Shown here one piece after another: positions 32,749 through 40,688 of a DNA stretch of 43,743 nt; position 1 is the stretch's first letter; each line of letters begins with the position of its first letter. Origin of the DNA: Gemmatimonadales bacterium. GTDB lineage: Bacteria > Gemmatimonadota > Gemmatimonadetes > Gemmatimonadales > GWC2-71-9. The stretch is taken from assembly GCA_030601605.1 (NCBI GenBank), contig JAUVTI010000002.1, positions 1 to 43,743 of the forward strand. Direction: 5' to 3'. A model generated the notes under the pieces. The model saw only the letters and a list, made by a program, of their open reading frames with translations. It did no database searches and had not been told where the DNA came from. The translations under genes were made by a program, and so were the position numbers.

Positions 32749-33353
32749 ACGTGGCTACTCAATTCGGACTCCAGCTCGGCAAACGCCCGATCGGGATCGT
32801 AGTCGGTGAACTTGCCATGGGAGCGACGCTCCTCGAGCCATTCGAGAAGACGTGACGGCACCGCTCCCTGGGAGTGCACTTGCTCGCGGGCGCTGCTCAT
32901 CGCGAGGTGGTCGGCGTACTCGTTCTTGGGATGACCGCCGTGCCCACGCACCCACTCCCACTGCGGTTCGTGTCCCTTGACTGCCTGCAGCAGCTTCTGC
33001 CACAGCTCGAGATTCTGGATCTCGCCGCCCTTGCGCCGCCAGCCGCGCGCCTGCCAGCCGGGGATCCACTCGCGCATTCCCTTGACCAGGTACTCGGAGT
33101 CGGAAACGTACACGACCTGGAAACGGTTGCCCTTCTGCGAGAGCAGCGCAAACGTCGCCACCGCTCCCGAGAGCGCCATCCGGTTGTTGGTCGTGTCGGG
33201 TGAGGAGATGAACACGTCCCGCCGCACGATGAGCTTGCGCGAGCGCACTTCGATCAACGATCCGGCCCCACCGGGGCTGGGACCATCCTGCCCGTTGCGG
33301 AGACAGCTCTCGTCCGCGTGAACGACCGCGAGCTGAAGCGGCTTTCTAGGCAT
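32745..33353 (-). CDS. rnhA: RNase HI homologue with altered active site
   Basis: 202 residues from ATG 33353. It aligns along the whole RNase HI fold: D14 in HADESCLRN, DTTNNRMAL, D85 in YVSDSEYLVKGM, the Trp/basic handle QARGWRRKGGEIQNLELWQ, H138 in WVRGHGGHPKNE, and D148 in YADHLA. The invariant metal-binding Glu of TTNNRMEL (E48 in E. coli) is Ala60. Loss of this carboxylate abolishes cleavage in the E. coli enzyme, so this protein may bind RNA/DNA hybrids without cutting, or use a substitute ligand. A ~45-residue C-terminal extension follows. It overlaps selD by 8 bases and dCMP deaminase by 4. Confidence 0.87.
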   Translation of the reverse strand: MPRKPLQLAVVHADESCLRNGQDGPSPGGAGSLIEVRSRKLIVRRDVFISSPDTTNNRMALSGAVATFALLSQKGNRFQVVYVSDSEYLVKGMREWIPGWQARGWRRKGGEIQNLELWQKLLQAVKGHEPQWEWVRGHGGHPKNEYADHLAMSSAREQVHSQGAVPSRLLEWLEERRSHGKFTDYDPDRAFAELESELSSHV

Positions 33354-34428
33354 CGGTGTCGGTCACCTCGATAGCGGGCTTCGCCGCGTCGGTTATCTCC
33401 CCTATCACTGCGGCCGCTGGAGTGCGGCCGGCCTCGAGTGCGCCGAGCAGCCCATCGAGTCCCTCCGGCGCCACCGCGATGAGGAGGCCCCCCGAGGTCT
33501 GCGCGTCGCATAGCAAGGTGCGCGTGGCGCTGTCCACTCCCGACTGCCACTCGGTGTACTCGCCCGCCTCCGCGAGGTTACGTTCGGTGCCGCCGGGCAC
33601 GGATCCGGCCGCCGCCCGTTCGGCTGCGAGCGGGAACAGGGGGACGGCGCGAGAGAAGACCCGGGCTCCCACGCCGCTCGCGGCGATCAGCGTGTGGAGG
33701 TGGCCCATGAGGCCGAACCCCGTGACGTCGGTAGCGGCGTGCACGGCGTCGCCCGCATCGCGCATCGCGGCCATCCCGCCGGCGTTCAGCGTGGCCATGG
33801 AGCGAATGGCCGGTTCCATCTCCTGCTCGGTGACCGCTCCCTGCTTGAGCGCGGTGCTCAGGATACCCGTTCCGATCGGCTTTGTCAGCACGAGGCGGTC
33901 TCCGGGCCGAGCGCCGACGTTGGTGATCACGCGGTCCGGGTGGACCTCGCCGATCGCGACCATCCCGAACTTGGGCTCCCTGTCGTCGATCGAGTGGCCC
34001 CCGAGCACGAACGCACCGGCCTCCTTCACCTTGTCCACACCGCCGCGCACCGTCTCGCCCAGCAGCTCCAACATCGCCTCGTCGCGGGGCCACGCCACCA
34101 GGTTGAGCACGAACAGGGGCGTCGCGCCCATCGCGTAGAGATCGCTCAGGGCGTTGGCGGCGGCGATGGCGCCGAAGCTGTACGCGTCGTCCACGATGGG
34201 CGTGAAGAAGTCCACCGTCGCCACGATCGCGCGGCCCTCCGATGCCTGGAAGACCGCCGCATCGTCGCGGCTCAACGCGGCCACCAGGACGCGCGAATCC
34301 TCGACTGGGGGCAGGTGACGCAGGACCTGCGCCAGCTCAGACGAGCTGAGCTTGCAGGCTCAACCGGCGCCGTGTGACAGCGTCGTGAGCCGGATGCGCG
34401 GTCGCTTGTCGCGCGGGGCCTCAGACAT
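33346..34428 (-). CDS. selD: Selenide, water dikinase with selenocysteine in its active site (in-frame TGA)
   Basis: 360 residues when TGA 34362-34360 is read as Sec23. The start is ATG 34428 with AGGAG seven bases before. The N-terminus reads IRLTTLSHGAG-Sec-ACK, aligning with HGAGCGCK of E. coli SelD; Sec23 corresponds to catalytic Cys17 and K26 to Lys20. Downstream domains are standard: VDFFTPIVDDAYSFGAIAAANALSDLYAMG, GGHSIDDREPKFG, TDVTGFGLMGHL and LLCDAQTSGGLL. It makes selenophosphate from selenide and ATP for selenocysteine and selenouridine synthesis. A normal ORF search starts only at 34284 and misses the catalytic residues. selA, selB and selC are not in the window and must be elsewhere. 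First gene of the long minus-strand run. Confidence 0.95.
34326..34358 (-). promoter_or_regulatory. Bacterial SECIS element of selD
   Basis: Starting two bases after the TGA, CCUGC pairs with GCAGG (outer stem, 34354-34358 with 34326-34330) and GCUCAG pairs with CUGAGC (inner stem, 34346-34351 with 34335-34340). The apical loop CUCGU has a G 18 bases after the TGA, inside the window known for bSECIS. An AA/UGGC internal loop separates the stems. SelB binds such hairpins to recode UGA. Confidence 0.85.
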
Positions 34429-34449
34429 TCGTGCTCCTGTTCAAGTCGC

Positions 34450-34456
34450 TATAATA
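34450..34456. promoter_or_regulatory. Shared, symmetric -10 element between selD and the NicO-type gene
   Basis: TATAATA on the plus strand (perfect -10 at 34450-34455) reads TATTATA on the minus strand (TATTAT at 34456-34451). On the plus strand the -10 ends 7 bases before ATG 34463, so that mRNA should be leaderless. On the minus strand transcription would start ~17 bases before the selD ATG, leaving room for its AGGAG. I see no strong -35 box on either side. Confidence 0.6.
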
Positions 34457-34462
34457 CGCGCC

Positions 34463-35155
34463 ATGTGGATCGCATACGCTACTGCCTTAGCGCTCGGGAT
34501 CGCACACGCGCTCGAGGTCGATCATATGGTGGCGGTGAGCGCCTTCATCGGCAACCGCCCCAACTTGCGTTCGGCAGTCTCCTTCGGCGTGCTCTGGGGC
34601 CTGGGGCATTCGCTCGTAGTCCTGCTCGTGGGCGGCGCTCTCATCCTTTCGGGCATCTCCGTGCCCCAGTCCGTGACTGGATGGGCCGAGCTCGGAGTCG
34701 GTGTGATGCTCGTGCTCCTCGGCGTCTGGGCGGCCTTGGCCTCCCGCCGCCTTCATGTGCACGCGCCGCACGACCACGGGGGGCACGCTCACCTGCACAC
34801 GCATGCCCCGAAGCAACATCCCCACAGCCACGGGCACCGCGATCCAGCACGGCGACACAGGCACCTCTCGACCATCGTCGGGGCGATCCACGGCCTCGCC
34901 GGGACGGCTCCCGTAGTGGCCCTCGTTCCCGTGACCCTCATGCCCACCAAGTGGGGAGCGCTCGGCTACCTCGCCGCGTTCGGGCTCGGCACGGTGCTCG
35001 CCATGGGAACCTACTCGGCTCTCGCCGCCGTGGCCGCCGCGCGCGCCGCTTCCTCGGCCACCATGGCGCGCGCCGTCGCCGTCGGGACGGCCGCCGCGAG
35101 CCTGGCGATCGGGGCGTGGTGGATCGTCCGGGCAATGGGCGACCTCACCGGGTAG
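34463..35155 (+). CDS. NicO/UreH-type nickel/cobalt (or related) membrane transporter
   Basis: 230 residues from ATG 34463. The first helix carries IAHALEVDHMVAV, the HxxxxDH metal signature of NicO/NiCoT/UreH proteins. SFGVLWGLGHSLVVLLVGG follows. A cytoplasmic or periplasmic loop at ~95-135 is extremely His-rich (HVHAPHDHGGHAHLHTHAPKQ), a metal-chelating segment. Further helices are visible at ~155-225. It moves Ni2+ or Co2+, direction unknown. No urease or hydrogenase genes are near. It diverges from selD over a shared -10 and its mRNA appears leaderless. Confidence 0.85.
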   Translation: MWIAYATALALGIAHALEVDHMVAVSAFIGNRPNLRSAVSFGVLWGLGHSLVVLLVGGALILSGISVPQSVTGWAELGVGVMLVLLGVWAALASRRLHVHAPHDHGGHAHLHTHAPKQHPHSHGHRDPARRHRHLSTIVGAIHGLAGTAPVVALVPVTLMPTKWGALGYLAAFGLGTVLAMGTYSALAAVAAARAASSATMARAVAVGTAAASLAIGAWWIVRAMGDLTG

Positions 35156-35248
35156 ATCCGCCCACCGGCTGCCGCAGCTATCAGTTTACAGCAACCGACG
35201 ATCGGACAACTGCCGTCCACGACCGAGCTCCGTTCCACTGTCGCTCGA

Positions 35249-36925
35249 TCACTCCCCGATCCAACCCGGTCCTCTGAGCCCGCGGCCGGGCCTTTCACGG
35301 GTCAGTTCGCCCTCATCGAGGACGACCTTCCCGTTCACCACGACCCACTTCATGCCCTCCGAGTACTGGTGCGGATCCTGGAATGTGGCGCGGTCCATGA
35401 TGGTCGCCGCGTCGAACACGACGATGTCGGCGGCCAGGCCGGGGCGCAGGATGCCGCGCTCGAACAGTCCGGCTCGCTGGGCGGGCTGCGATGTCATCTT
35501 GCGGATCGCCTGCTCCAGCGAGAGTATCCCGCGCTCGCGCACGTAACGCCCCAGGATGCGCGGGAAGCTGCCGTACACTCTGGGGTGGACCTTGTCCTCC
35601 GAGAGTATGCCATCGGTGGCCACCGCCCCGAAGTCGGTGCAGAAGCTGACCCACCAGTGTCCGATGGCGGACCGGACGTCCCACTCGTTCATGCTGAAGT
35701 AGATCGCGCCCGTGTGCCCGTTGTCCTTGATGATGAGGTCGAACGCCGCGTCGAGCGGGTCCACGCCCCACTCCACTGCGATCTCGGCGATCGTCTTGCC
35801 CTCCAGGTACTTGAGTGAGTCGGCCATCACGCCGGCGACCAGAACCCCGCTCGCTCCGCCGGCGCCGCGGAAGAAGCTCTCGACCCCTCCGGGCGGGTTG
35901 AGGATGTCCGCCCGGATGCGCTGGCGCTGGTCCGGATCCTCGAGCCGCTCGATCATCGCCGAGTCGCCCCCCTCGTGCGCCCACTGGGGAATGCTCGCAT
36001 CCAGGGATGTCGCCGAGGCGGGGTAGGGGTATACGTCGGCGGTGATGTCGATCCCGGCGGCGCGCGCGGAGTCGAGCTTGGCCAGGATGCGCGGCATGGT
36101 GCCGTGGCTCTCCTGTCCGGCACGCTTGAGGTGCCATATCTCCACCGGGATGTCGGCTGCCTCCGCGATCTCGAGCGCCTCGTTGATCGCCTCGTCCATG
36201 CGCACGCCTTCGTCCCGCAGGTGTGTGGCGTAGAAACCGCCGTGCCGGCTCGCTGCCCGGGCCAGCGCGATGAGCTCGTCGGTCGAGGCATAGTAGGCAG
36301 GGGCGTAGACGAGCGACGTCGAGACTCCAAGTGCACCCTGCATCATCGCTGAATCCACCAGCGCCACCATGCGGTCGAGCTCCTCGGGAGTTGGGTCGCG
36401 GTCCTCGCTCCCGAGCACCACCATCCGCACCTGCGTGGCGCCAACGAGCGACGCCAGGTTGATGGCCGAGCCGGATGCTTCGAGCCGGTCGAAGTAGCCG
36501 TCGAAATCGTACCAGTCGACCGTGATTCCCAGGGACGCGTGGTACTCGGCGTCGTCGGCGATGGTGGCGTCGGTCTGCGGCGCCACCGACGAGCCCTCAC
36601 CCGTGACCTCGGTCGTGATGCCTTGGTAGATCTTGCTCGCGGCGCGGCCGTCGGCCAGCGCCTTGAGCTCGGACCACCCGAGCATGTCGATGAAGCCCGG
36701 GGCCACGATGAGGCCGCTGGCATCTATGGTTCGGCGAGCGCGAACGTCGCCCAGCCGTCCCACCGCGACGATCCGGTCGTCCCGCACGGCTACGTCGCCC
36801 CGGTAGCGCGGGTTGCCGGTCCCGTCCACGATCCATCCCCCGCGTATGACGAGGTCGTATCTGTCAGCGCCGCCTGCGCACGCTGCCAGAGTGAGTGCGG
36901 CAACGAGCGCGATCGCTATCCTCAT
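35249..36925 (-). CDS. Amidohydrolase lipoprotein, N-acyl-D-amino-acid deacylase family
   Basis: 558 residues from ATG 36925, which shares a base with the upstream stop (TGATG); a GTG at 36934 is less likely. MRIAIALVAALTLAAC is a lipoprotein signal with C16. The fold is that of D-aminoacylase: YDLVIRGGWIVDGTG, IDASGLIVAPGFIDM, YATHLRDEG, VEIWHLKRAG, and LRPGLAADIVVFD at the end. Two metal-site features differ: the usual HxH after PGFID is MLGWSE, and the bridging Cys region reads TTEVTGEGSS. A related uncharacterised subgroup shares this spelling as far as I recall. Metal use, and so activity, may differ. Co-translated with the next amidohydrolase. Confidence 0.85.
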   Translation of the reverse strand: MRIAIALVAALTLAACAGGADRYDLVIRGGWIVDGTGNPRYRGDVAVRDDRIVAVGRLGDVRARRTIDASGLIVAPGFIDMLGWSELKALADGRAASKIYQGITTEVTGEGSSVAPQTDATIADDAEYHASLGITVDWYDFDGYFDRLEASGSAINLASLVGATQVRMVVLGSEDRDPTPEELDRMVALVDSAMMQGALGVSTSLVYAPAYYASTDELIALARAASRHGGFYATHLRDEGVRMDEAINEALEIAEAADIPVEIWHLKRAGQESHGTMPRILAKLDSARAAGIDITADVYPYPASATSLDASIPQWAHEGGDSAMIERLEDPDQRQRIRADILNPPGGVESFFRGAGGASGVLVAGVMADSLKYLEGKTIAEIAVEWGVDPLDAAFDLIIKDNGHTGAIYFSMNEWDVRSAIGHWWVSFCTDFGAVATDGILSEDKVHPRVYGSFPRILGRYVRERGILSLEQAIRKMTSQPAQRAGLFERGILRPGLAADIVVFDAATIMDRATFQDPHQYSEGMKWVVVNGKVVLDEGELTRERPGRGLRGPGWIGE

Positions 36926-38364
36926 CACTGCCACCCTTCCTGGAAGTCCTCGGGCAGGTAGGCCGTTCCACGCAGAACGACCCGGTTGATCCGCTGCGTG
37001 TTCTGGATGTCCTCCAGCGGGTTCGCGTCCAGCACGACGAAGTCGGCCACGGCCCCGGCCCGAATCACGCCGATCGAGTCGGCCTCCAGGAGATGCGCCA
37101 CGTTGCGGGTCGCGGCGAGCAGCGCGTCACGCGGCAGGAGACCGGCGCGCACCAGCATGGCCATCTCGTCGTGCAGGCTCGCTCCCGGCGCGAGGAGCTG
37201 GTTGGGGCTGTCGCTCCCGGCGGCGACGGTGCCGCCTGCTCGGTGGTACATCCGGACAAACCTGTTCTGCGCAGACCGCGAGCGTCGGAAAGCCCGGAAG
37301 TCGGCCGTGGTGATTCCGGCGCGCCGCACCAGGCCGGGAACGTTCCAGGCCTCCTGGATCGAGTCGGGCACGCCCGACAGGTCGAGCCGCTCGGTGTAGC
37401 GGGAATCCAGCAGGTGCGCCCAGGTCTCGTGCAGAATCAGGGTGGGCACGATTCGCACGCTCAACTCGATCAGCTGGTGCGCGATGCGGTCGGATGTGGC
37501 GGAGTCCAGCTCGGACCAGCTGCGCTCCACGAGGTTCCAGCCGCGGAAGAAGCTGTTGTGAGCGGCATAGTATCGCCCTGGGTTGCTGGAAGCGGCCTCG
37601 ACCACTCCGGTCATGTGTTCGAGCGTCTTCACGCCGAAACGTGCCGCCGTCACCGCGTCCACCTTGCCGAGGTGTCCGGTCACCGGGAGGAGGAGCTCCC
37701 GTGCCTCGTCCATCAGGGGACGCAGCAGCCGGCGGGTGATCTTGGTGTAGATCTTGGCCTGCGTGGCCCCGAGCAGAGTGAGCTGGTCGATGGCCCGCCT
37801 GGCTTCGGTGGGGGAGCTGACCGACGTAGCCGTTTCCCGTGTTGGGGAGGGCCCGTCGATCACCGCGCCCGAGACATACATCCGCGGCCCCAGTATCCCG
37901 CCCAGCAGTACCTGGTCGCGCAGGTTCATGACCGTCTGCTGGTCGCCACCCACGTCGCGGATGCTCGTCACGCCGTAGGCCACGTACCGGCTCAGGGTCC
38001 AGGCTTCGGCGTGCGTATGGGCATCGATCAGTCCGGGGATCACCCACTTGCCGTCGAGCCGAATCTCGGTGGCGCCACGCGGGATCGGCACCTGGTCGGG
38101 CGTGCCGATCGCCTCGATGTGTCCGTCCATGCTCACCAGGATCACGGCGTCCAACAGCAGCGGCGCCCCTGTTCCGTCGAAGACCTCGGCGCCGATATAA
38201 GCGGTCTTTCCCTCGCCCGGGCTGCAGGCGGGTGCCGCGACCAGCGCGCACAGGACCAGCCACCTGAGCAACCGGGAACCGGGAACGGGGAACGGGGAAC
38301 GGTGGGGACGCACAGCGGTGCAATCCTTCCCCTTTCCCCCTTCTCTCTTCCCCGCGTCAGCCAT
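36925..38364 (-). CDS. Amidohydrolase lipoprotein (imidazolonepropionase-like family)
   Basis: 479 residues from ATG 38364, which overlaps the upstream stop in an ATGGCTGA junction and has GGGAAG before it. An alternative TTG at 38271 would give a clean lipoprotein signal (LLRWLVLCALVAAPAC) and exclude a purine-tract and heptamer-repeat segment, so the first 31 residues are doubtful. The metal site is intact: PGLIDAHTHAE, AKIYTKI with the carbamylated-type Lys, VTGHLGK, TLEHMTG, and AAGSDSPNQ. The ending RAGAVADFVVLDANPLEDIQNT is typical. Probably a peptidase or lactonase-like hydrolase in the periplasm; substrate unknown. Paired with the second amidohydrolase. Confidence 0.88.
   Translation of the reverse strand: MADAGKREGGKGKDCTAVRPHRSPFPVPGSRLLRWLVLCALVAAPACSPGEGKTAYIGAEVFDGTGAPLLLDAVILVSMDGHIEAIGTPDQVPIPRGATEIRLDGKWVIPGLIDAHTHAEAWTLSRYVAYGVTSIRDVGGDQQTVMNLRDQVLLGGILGPRMYVSGAVIDGPSPTRETATSVSSPTEARRAIDQLTLLGATQAKIYTKITRRLLRPLMDEARELLLPVTGHLGKVDAVTAARFGVKTLEHMTGVVEAASSNPGRYYAAHNSFFRGWNLVERSWSELDSATSDRIAHQLIELSVRIVPTLILHETWAHLLDSRYTERLDLSGVPDSIQEAWNVPGLVRRAGITTADFRAFRRSRSAQNRFVRMYHRAGGTVAAGSDSPNQLLAPGASLHDEMAMLVRAGLLPRDALLAATRNVAHLLEADSIGVIRAGAVADFVVLDANPLEDIQNTQRINRVVLRGTAYLPEDFQEGWQ
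38271..38305 (+). repeat. Tandem heptamer repeat
   Basis: Four tandem 7-base units (ACCGGGA twice, ACGGGGA twice) occupy 38271-38298, and a degenerate fifth copy follows. They lie in the doubtful N-terminal part of the amidohydrolase frame. A pyrimidine tract (38324-38353, TCCTTCCCCTTTCCCCC and onward) lies just beyond. The composition looks intergenic rather than coding. Confidence 0.6.
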
Positions 38365-38797
38365 CACTTCCCGTCTGATCATGAATGATCTTCCACTCGC
38401 CCTCGATGCGCTTCATCACGAGCGTGAACGGACCGCTCGCCGTCACCGAGTCGCTGCGGAATAGCACGAAGCGGGCGGTCGTCAGGAGATAGTCGCTCCC
38501 CAGGGACCGCGCCGCGACCTCCTCGAACCGCAGGGAGTCGCGCTCCGACCCGAGGTCCCACCAGCGCGCGTAGTTGTCATGGATCCAGTCCCATCCGTAT
38601 TGTACCTGGCCGCCGGCCACGAAGGTGGTCGTGGAGTCCCTTGCGTAGTCGTCCACGAACGCCTCGAGATCGCCCCGGTTCCATGCCTCGGATGAGGCGC
38701 TGAGAACCGCCACTGCTGTGGCTGTCGGGTTGGCTGGAGGGATTTCCTGAGCGCTGCAGGCGGCGAGGACGCCTATTGCAACAACCCATCGCTTCAT
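38357..38797 (-). CDS. SnoaL/DUF4440-like lipoprotein (NTF2 fold)
   Basis: 146 residues from ATG 38797 with AGGAG upstream. MKRWVVAIGVLAAC is a lipoprotein signal with C14. The mature part has the NTF2-like pattern: LSASSEAWNRGDLEAFVDDYARDSTTTFVAGG, a middle Trp-rich helix (YGWDWIHDNYARWW), SDYLLTTARFVLF and a final strand FTLVMKRIEGEWKIIHDQTG. Members are ligand-binding or small enzymes; no catalytic residues can be assigned. It overlaps the amidohydrolase gene by 8 bases and diverges from the GH15 gene. Confidence 0.85.
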   Translation of the reverse strand: MKRWVVAIGVLAACSAQEIPPANPTATAVAVLSASSEAWNRGDLEAFVDDYARDSTTTFVAGGQVQYGWDWIHDNYARWWDLGSERDSLRFEEVAARSLGSDYLLTTARFVLFRSDSVTASGPFTLVMKRIEGEWKIIHDQTGSDG

Positions 38798-38885
38798 GTT
38801 ATGTCGCTCCTGGCCGGAGTGAGTCGAACGTAGCCGCCACGCAGGGGAATGCAAGGGCGTGGCGGCGTTTCACGAAGAGCACTCG

Positions 38886-40688
38886 ATGCCCTATCTCGAC
38901 ATTGCCGACTACGGTGTGATCGGTGACCTGAGAACGGTCGCGCTCGTCGGCGTGGACGGCTCGATCGACTGGTGCTGCTTTCCGCGGTTCGACGGCCCCA
39001 GCCTGTTCGGAGCGATCCTCGACGATGTGCGTGGAGGGCGCTTCCGGGTGGGGGTGAAGGGTGCGCCCCGAGGAAACCAGCGCTACATGCCGGGCACCGG
39101 CGTGCTGCAGACGGAGTTCACCACGCCCGGCGGGAGCGCCATGGTGATGGACTTCATGCCCGTTTCGGTGGGGGGTGCCGCACCGCACCGGCCGCTGGAG
39201 ATTCACCGGCACGTGACCTGCACCGGCGGCGCCGTCGAGGTCGAGGTAGAGCTCCAGCCGGGGTTCGACTACGGGGCCTCGCGGCCCCTGGTCTACCGGC
39301 GGCGCCACGGGGTGCTCGCGACCGATGGGATCGACGAGGCGGTGGCGCTGGCGACCTCCGCAAACTGCGACTGGAGGATCGAGGGCGGCTCGGCGCTCGC
39401 CACGTGCGCGCTCCGCGAGGGCGAGTCGTTTGCCTTCGTGCTGCGCTACGACGACGACGACGTCCGCCCCGTCGAGCACTACCTGACCGAGGACGCCCTT
39501 GCCGATACGGTGGCCTTCTGGCGCGGCTGGGTGGCCCGGCTGCGCTACGCCGGTCCCTACCGGGACCACGTCGTGCGCTCGGCGATAACGCTGAAGCTGA
39601 TGTGCTACGCCCGCACGGGTGCGATCGTCGCCGCGCCCACCACCTCGCTGCCCGAGGTGCTCGGGGGGGAGCGCAACTGGGACTACCGCTTCACCTGGCT
39701 GCGCGACACCTGCTTCACGCTGCACGCGTTCTACGTGCTGGGGCAACACGAGGAAGCCGATCACTTCATGCAGTTCGTCAAGCGGGTATGCCGCACCAAG
39801 GGGCGACCGCACCTGCAGATCATGTACGGGATCGACGGGCGACGCGACCTGTCGGAGATCGAGTTGGGGCACCTGGAGGGTTACCGCGGCTCCAGGCCGG
39901 TGCGGATCGGAAACGGCGCCGCCGATCAGCTGCAGTTGGACGTCTACGGAGAAGTGTTGGAGACGGCCTACATTTGGGCGCAGCATTACGAGATGACCGA
40001 GGGCACGTGGCACGCGCTGCATGACCTGGTCGACTGGGTCTCGTACAATTGGCGCCGCAAGGACTCGGGCATCTGGGAGGTACGCCACGAGCTGAGCCAC
40101 AACGTTCTCAGCAAGGTGATGTGCTGGGTTGCGCTCGACCGCGGGGTGAGGCTCGCCGAGCGATGCGGCCTGGAAGGCGATGTGGCTCGGTGGCGCAGCG
40201 AGGCCGACGCCTGCCGGGCCGAGATCATCAAGAACGGCTACAACGAGGAGATGGGCGCGTTCGTCGCCTCGTTCGGGAGCAGGGAGCTCGACGCATCTGC
40301 TCTCGTCATACCGATGGTCAACTTCCTCCACCGCAGCGATCCGAGAGTGCGGAGCACGGTGCGAGCGATTGCTCGCGACCTCACCACTCCCGACGGCACG
40401 ATGGTGTACCGCTACCGCTCAGAGGACGGGCTCGACGGCACCGAGGGGTCGTTCTCGATCTGCACTTTCTGGCTCGCTCAGGCGCTGGCGATGATCGGGG
40501 ACTACGAGGCGGGGGTGCGCATCTTCGAACAGATGCTCAGCCGCGCCAATCACGTGGGGCTCTACTCAGAGGAGATCGACCCGGCCACCGGCGAGTTCCT
40601 AGGCAACTTCCCGCAGGGGCTGACTCACATCGCCCTGATCAACTGCGCCCACGTGTTGGCGCGGCTGGATCCTAGCGCTTCTTCTTGA
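38886..40688 (+). CDS. Glycoside hydrolase family 15 (glucoamylase/trehalase-like)
   Basis: 600 residues from ATG 38886 (MPYLDIADYGVIGD); an in-frame GTG at 38859 is less likely. The N-terminal beta-sandwich starts ADYGVIGDLRTVALVGVDGSIDWCCFPRFD, a hallmark of bacterial GH15. The (alpha/alpha)6 catalytic barrel has GGERNWDYRFTWLRDTCFTL, KDSGIWEVR with one catalytic Glu, and GLYSEEIDP with the second. It hydrolyses alpha-glucosidic bonds, of starch-like glucans or trehalose. No signal peptide is seen, so it acts in the cytoplasm. Its last 17 bases overlap the convergent histone H1-like gene. Confidence 0.95.
   Translation: MPYLDIADYGVIGDLRTVALVGVDGSIDWCCFPRFDGPSLFGAILDDVRGGRFRVGVKGAPRGNQRYMPGTGVLQTEFTTPGGSAMVMDFMPVSVGGAAPHRPLEIHRHVTCTGGAVEVEVELQPGFDYGASRPLVYRRRHGVLATDGIDEAVALATSANCDWRIEGGSALATCALREGESFAFVLRYDDDDVRPVEHYLTEDALADTVAFWRGWVARLRYAGPYRDHVVRSAITLKLMCYARTGAIVAAPTTSLPEVLGGERNWDYRFTWLRDTCFTLHAFYVLGQHEEADHFMQFVKRVCRTKGRPHLQIMYGIDGRRDLSEIELGHLEGYRGSRPVRIGNGAADQLQLDVYGEVLETAYIWAQHYEMTEGTWHALHDLVDWVSYNWRRKDSGIWEVRHELSHNVLSKVMCWVALDRGVRLAERCGLEGDVARWRSEADACRAEIIKNGYNEEMGAFVASFGSRELDASALVIPMVNFLHRSDPRVRSTVRAIARDLTTPDGTMVYRYRSEDGLDGTEGSFSICTFWLAQALAMIGDYEAGVRIFEQMLSRANHVGLYSEEIDPATGEFLGNFPQGLTHIALINCAHVLARLDPSASS

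Noticed and set aside
34360..34362. The TGA as a true stop or nonsense mutation in selD
   Set aside because: Codons on both sides match SelD, the TGA falls exactly at the Cys/Sec site, and a SECIS-like hairpin follows at the right distance.
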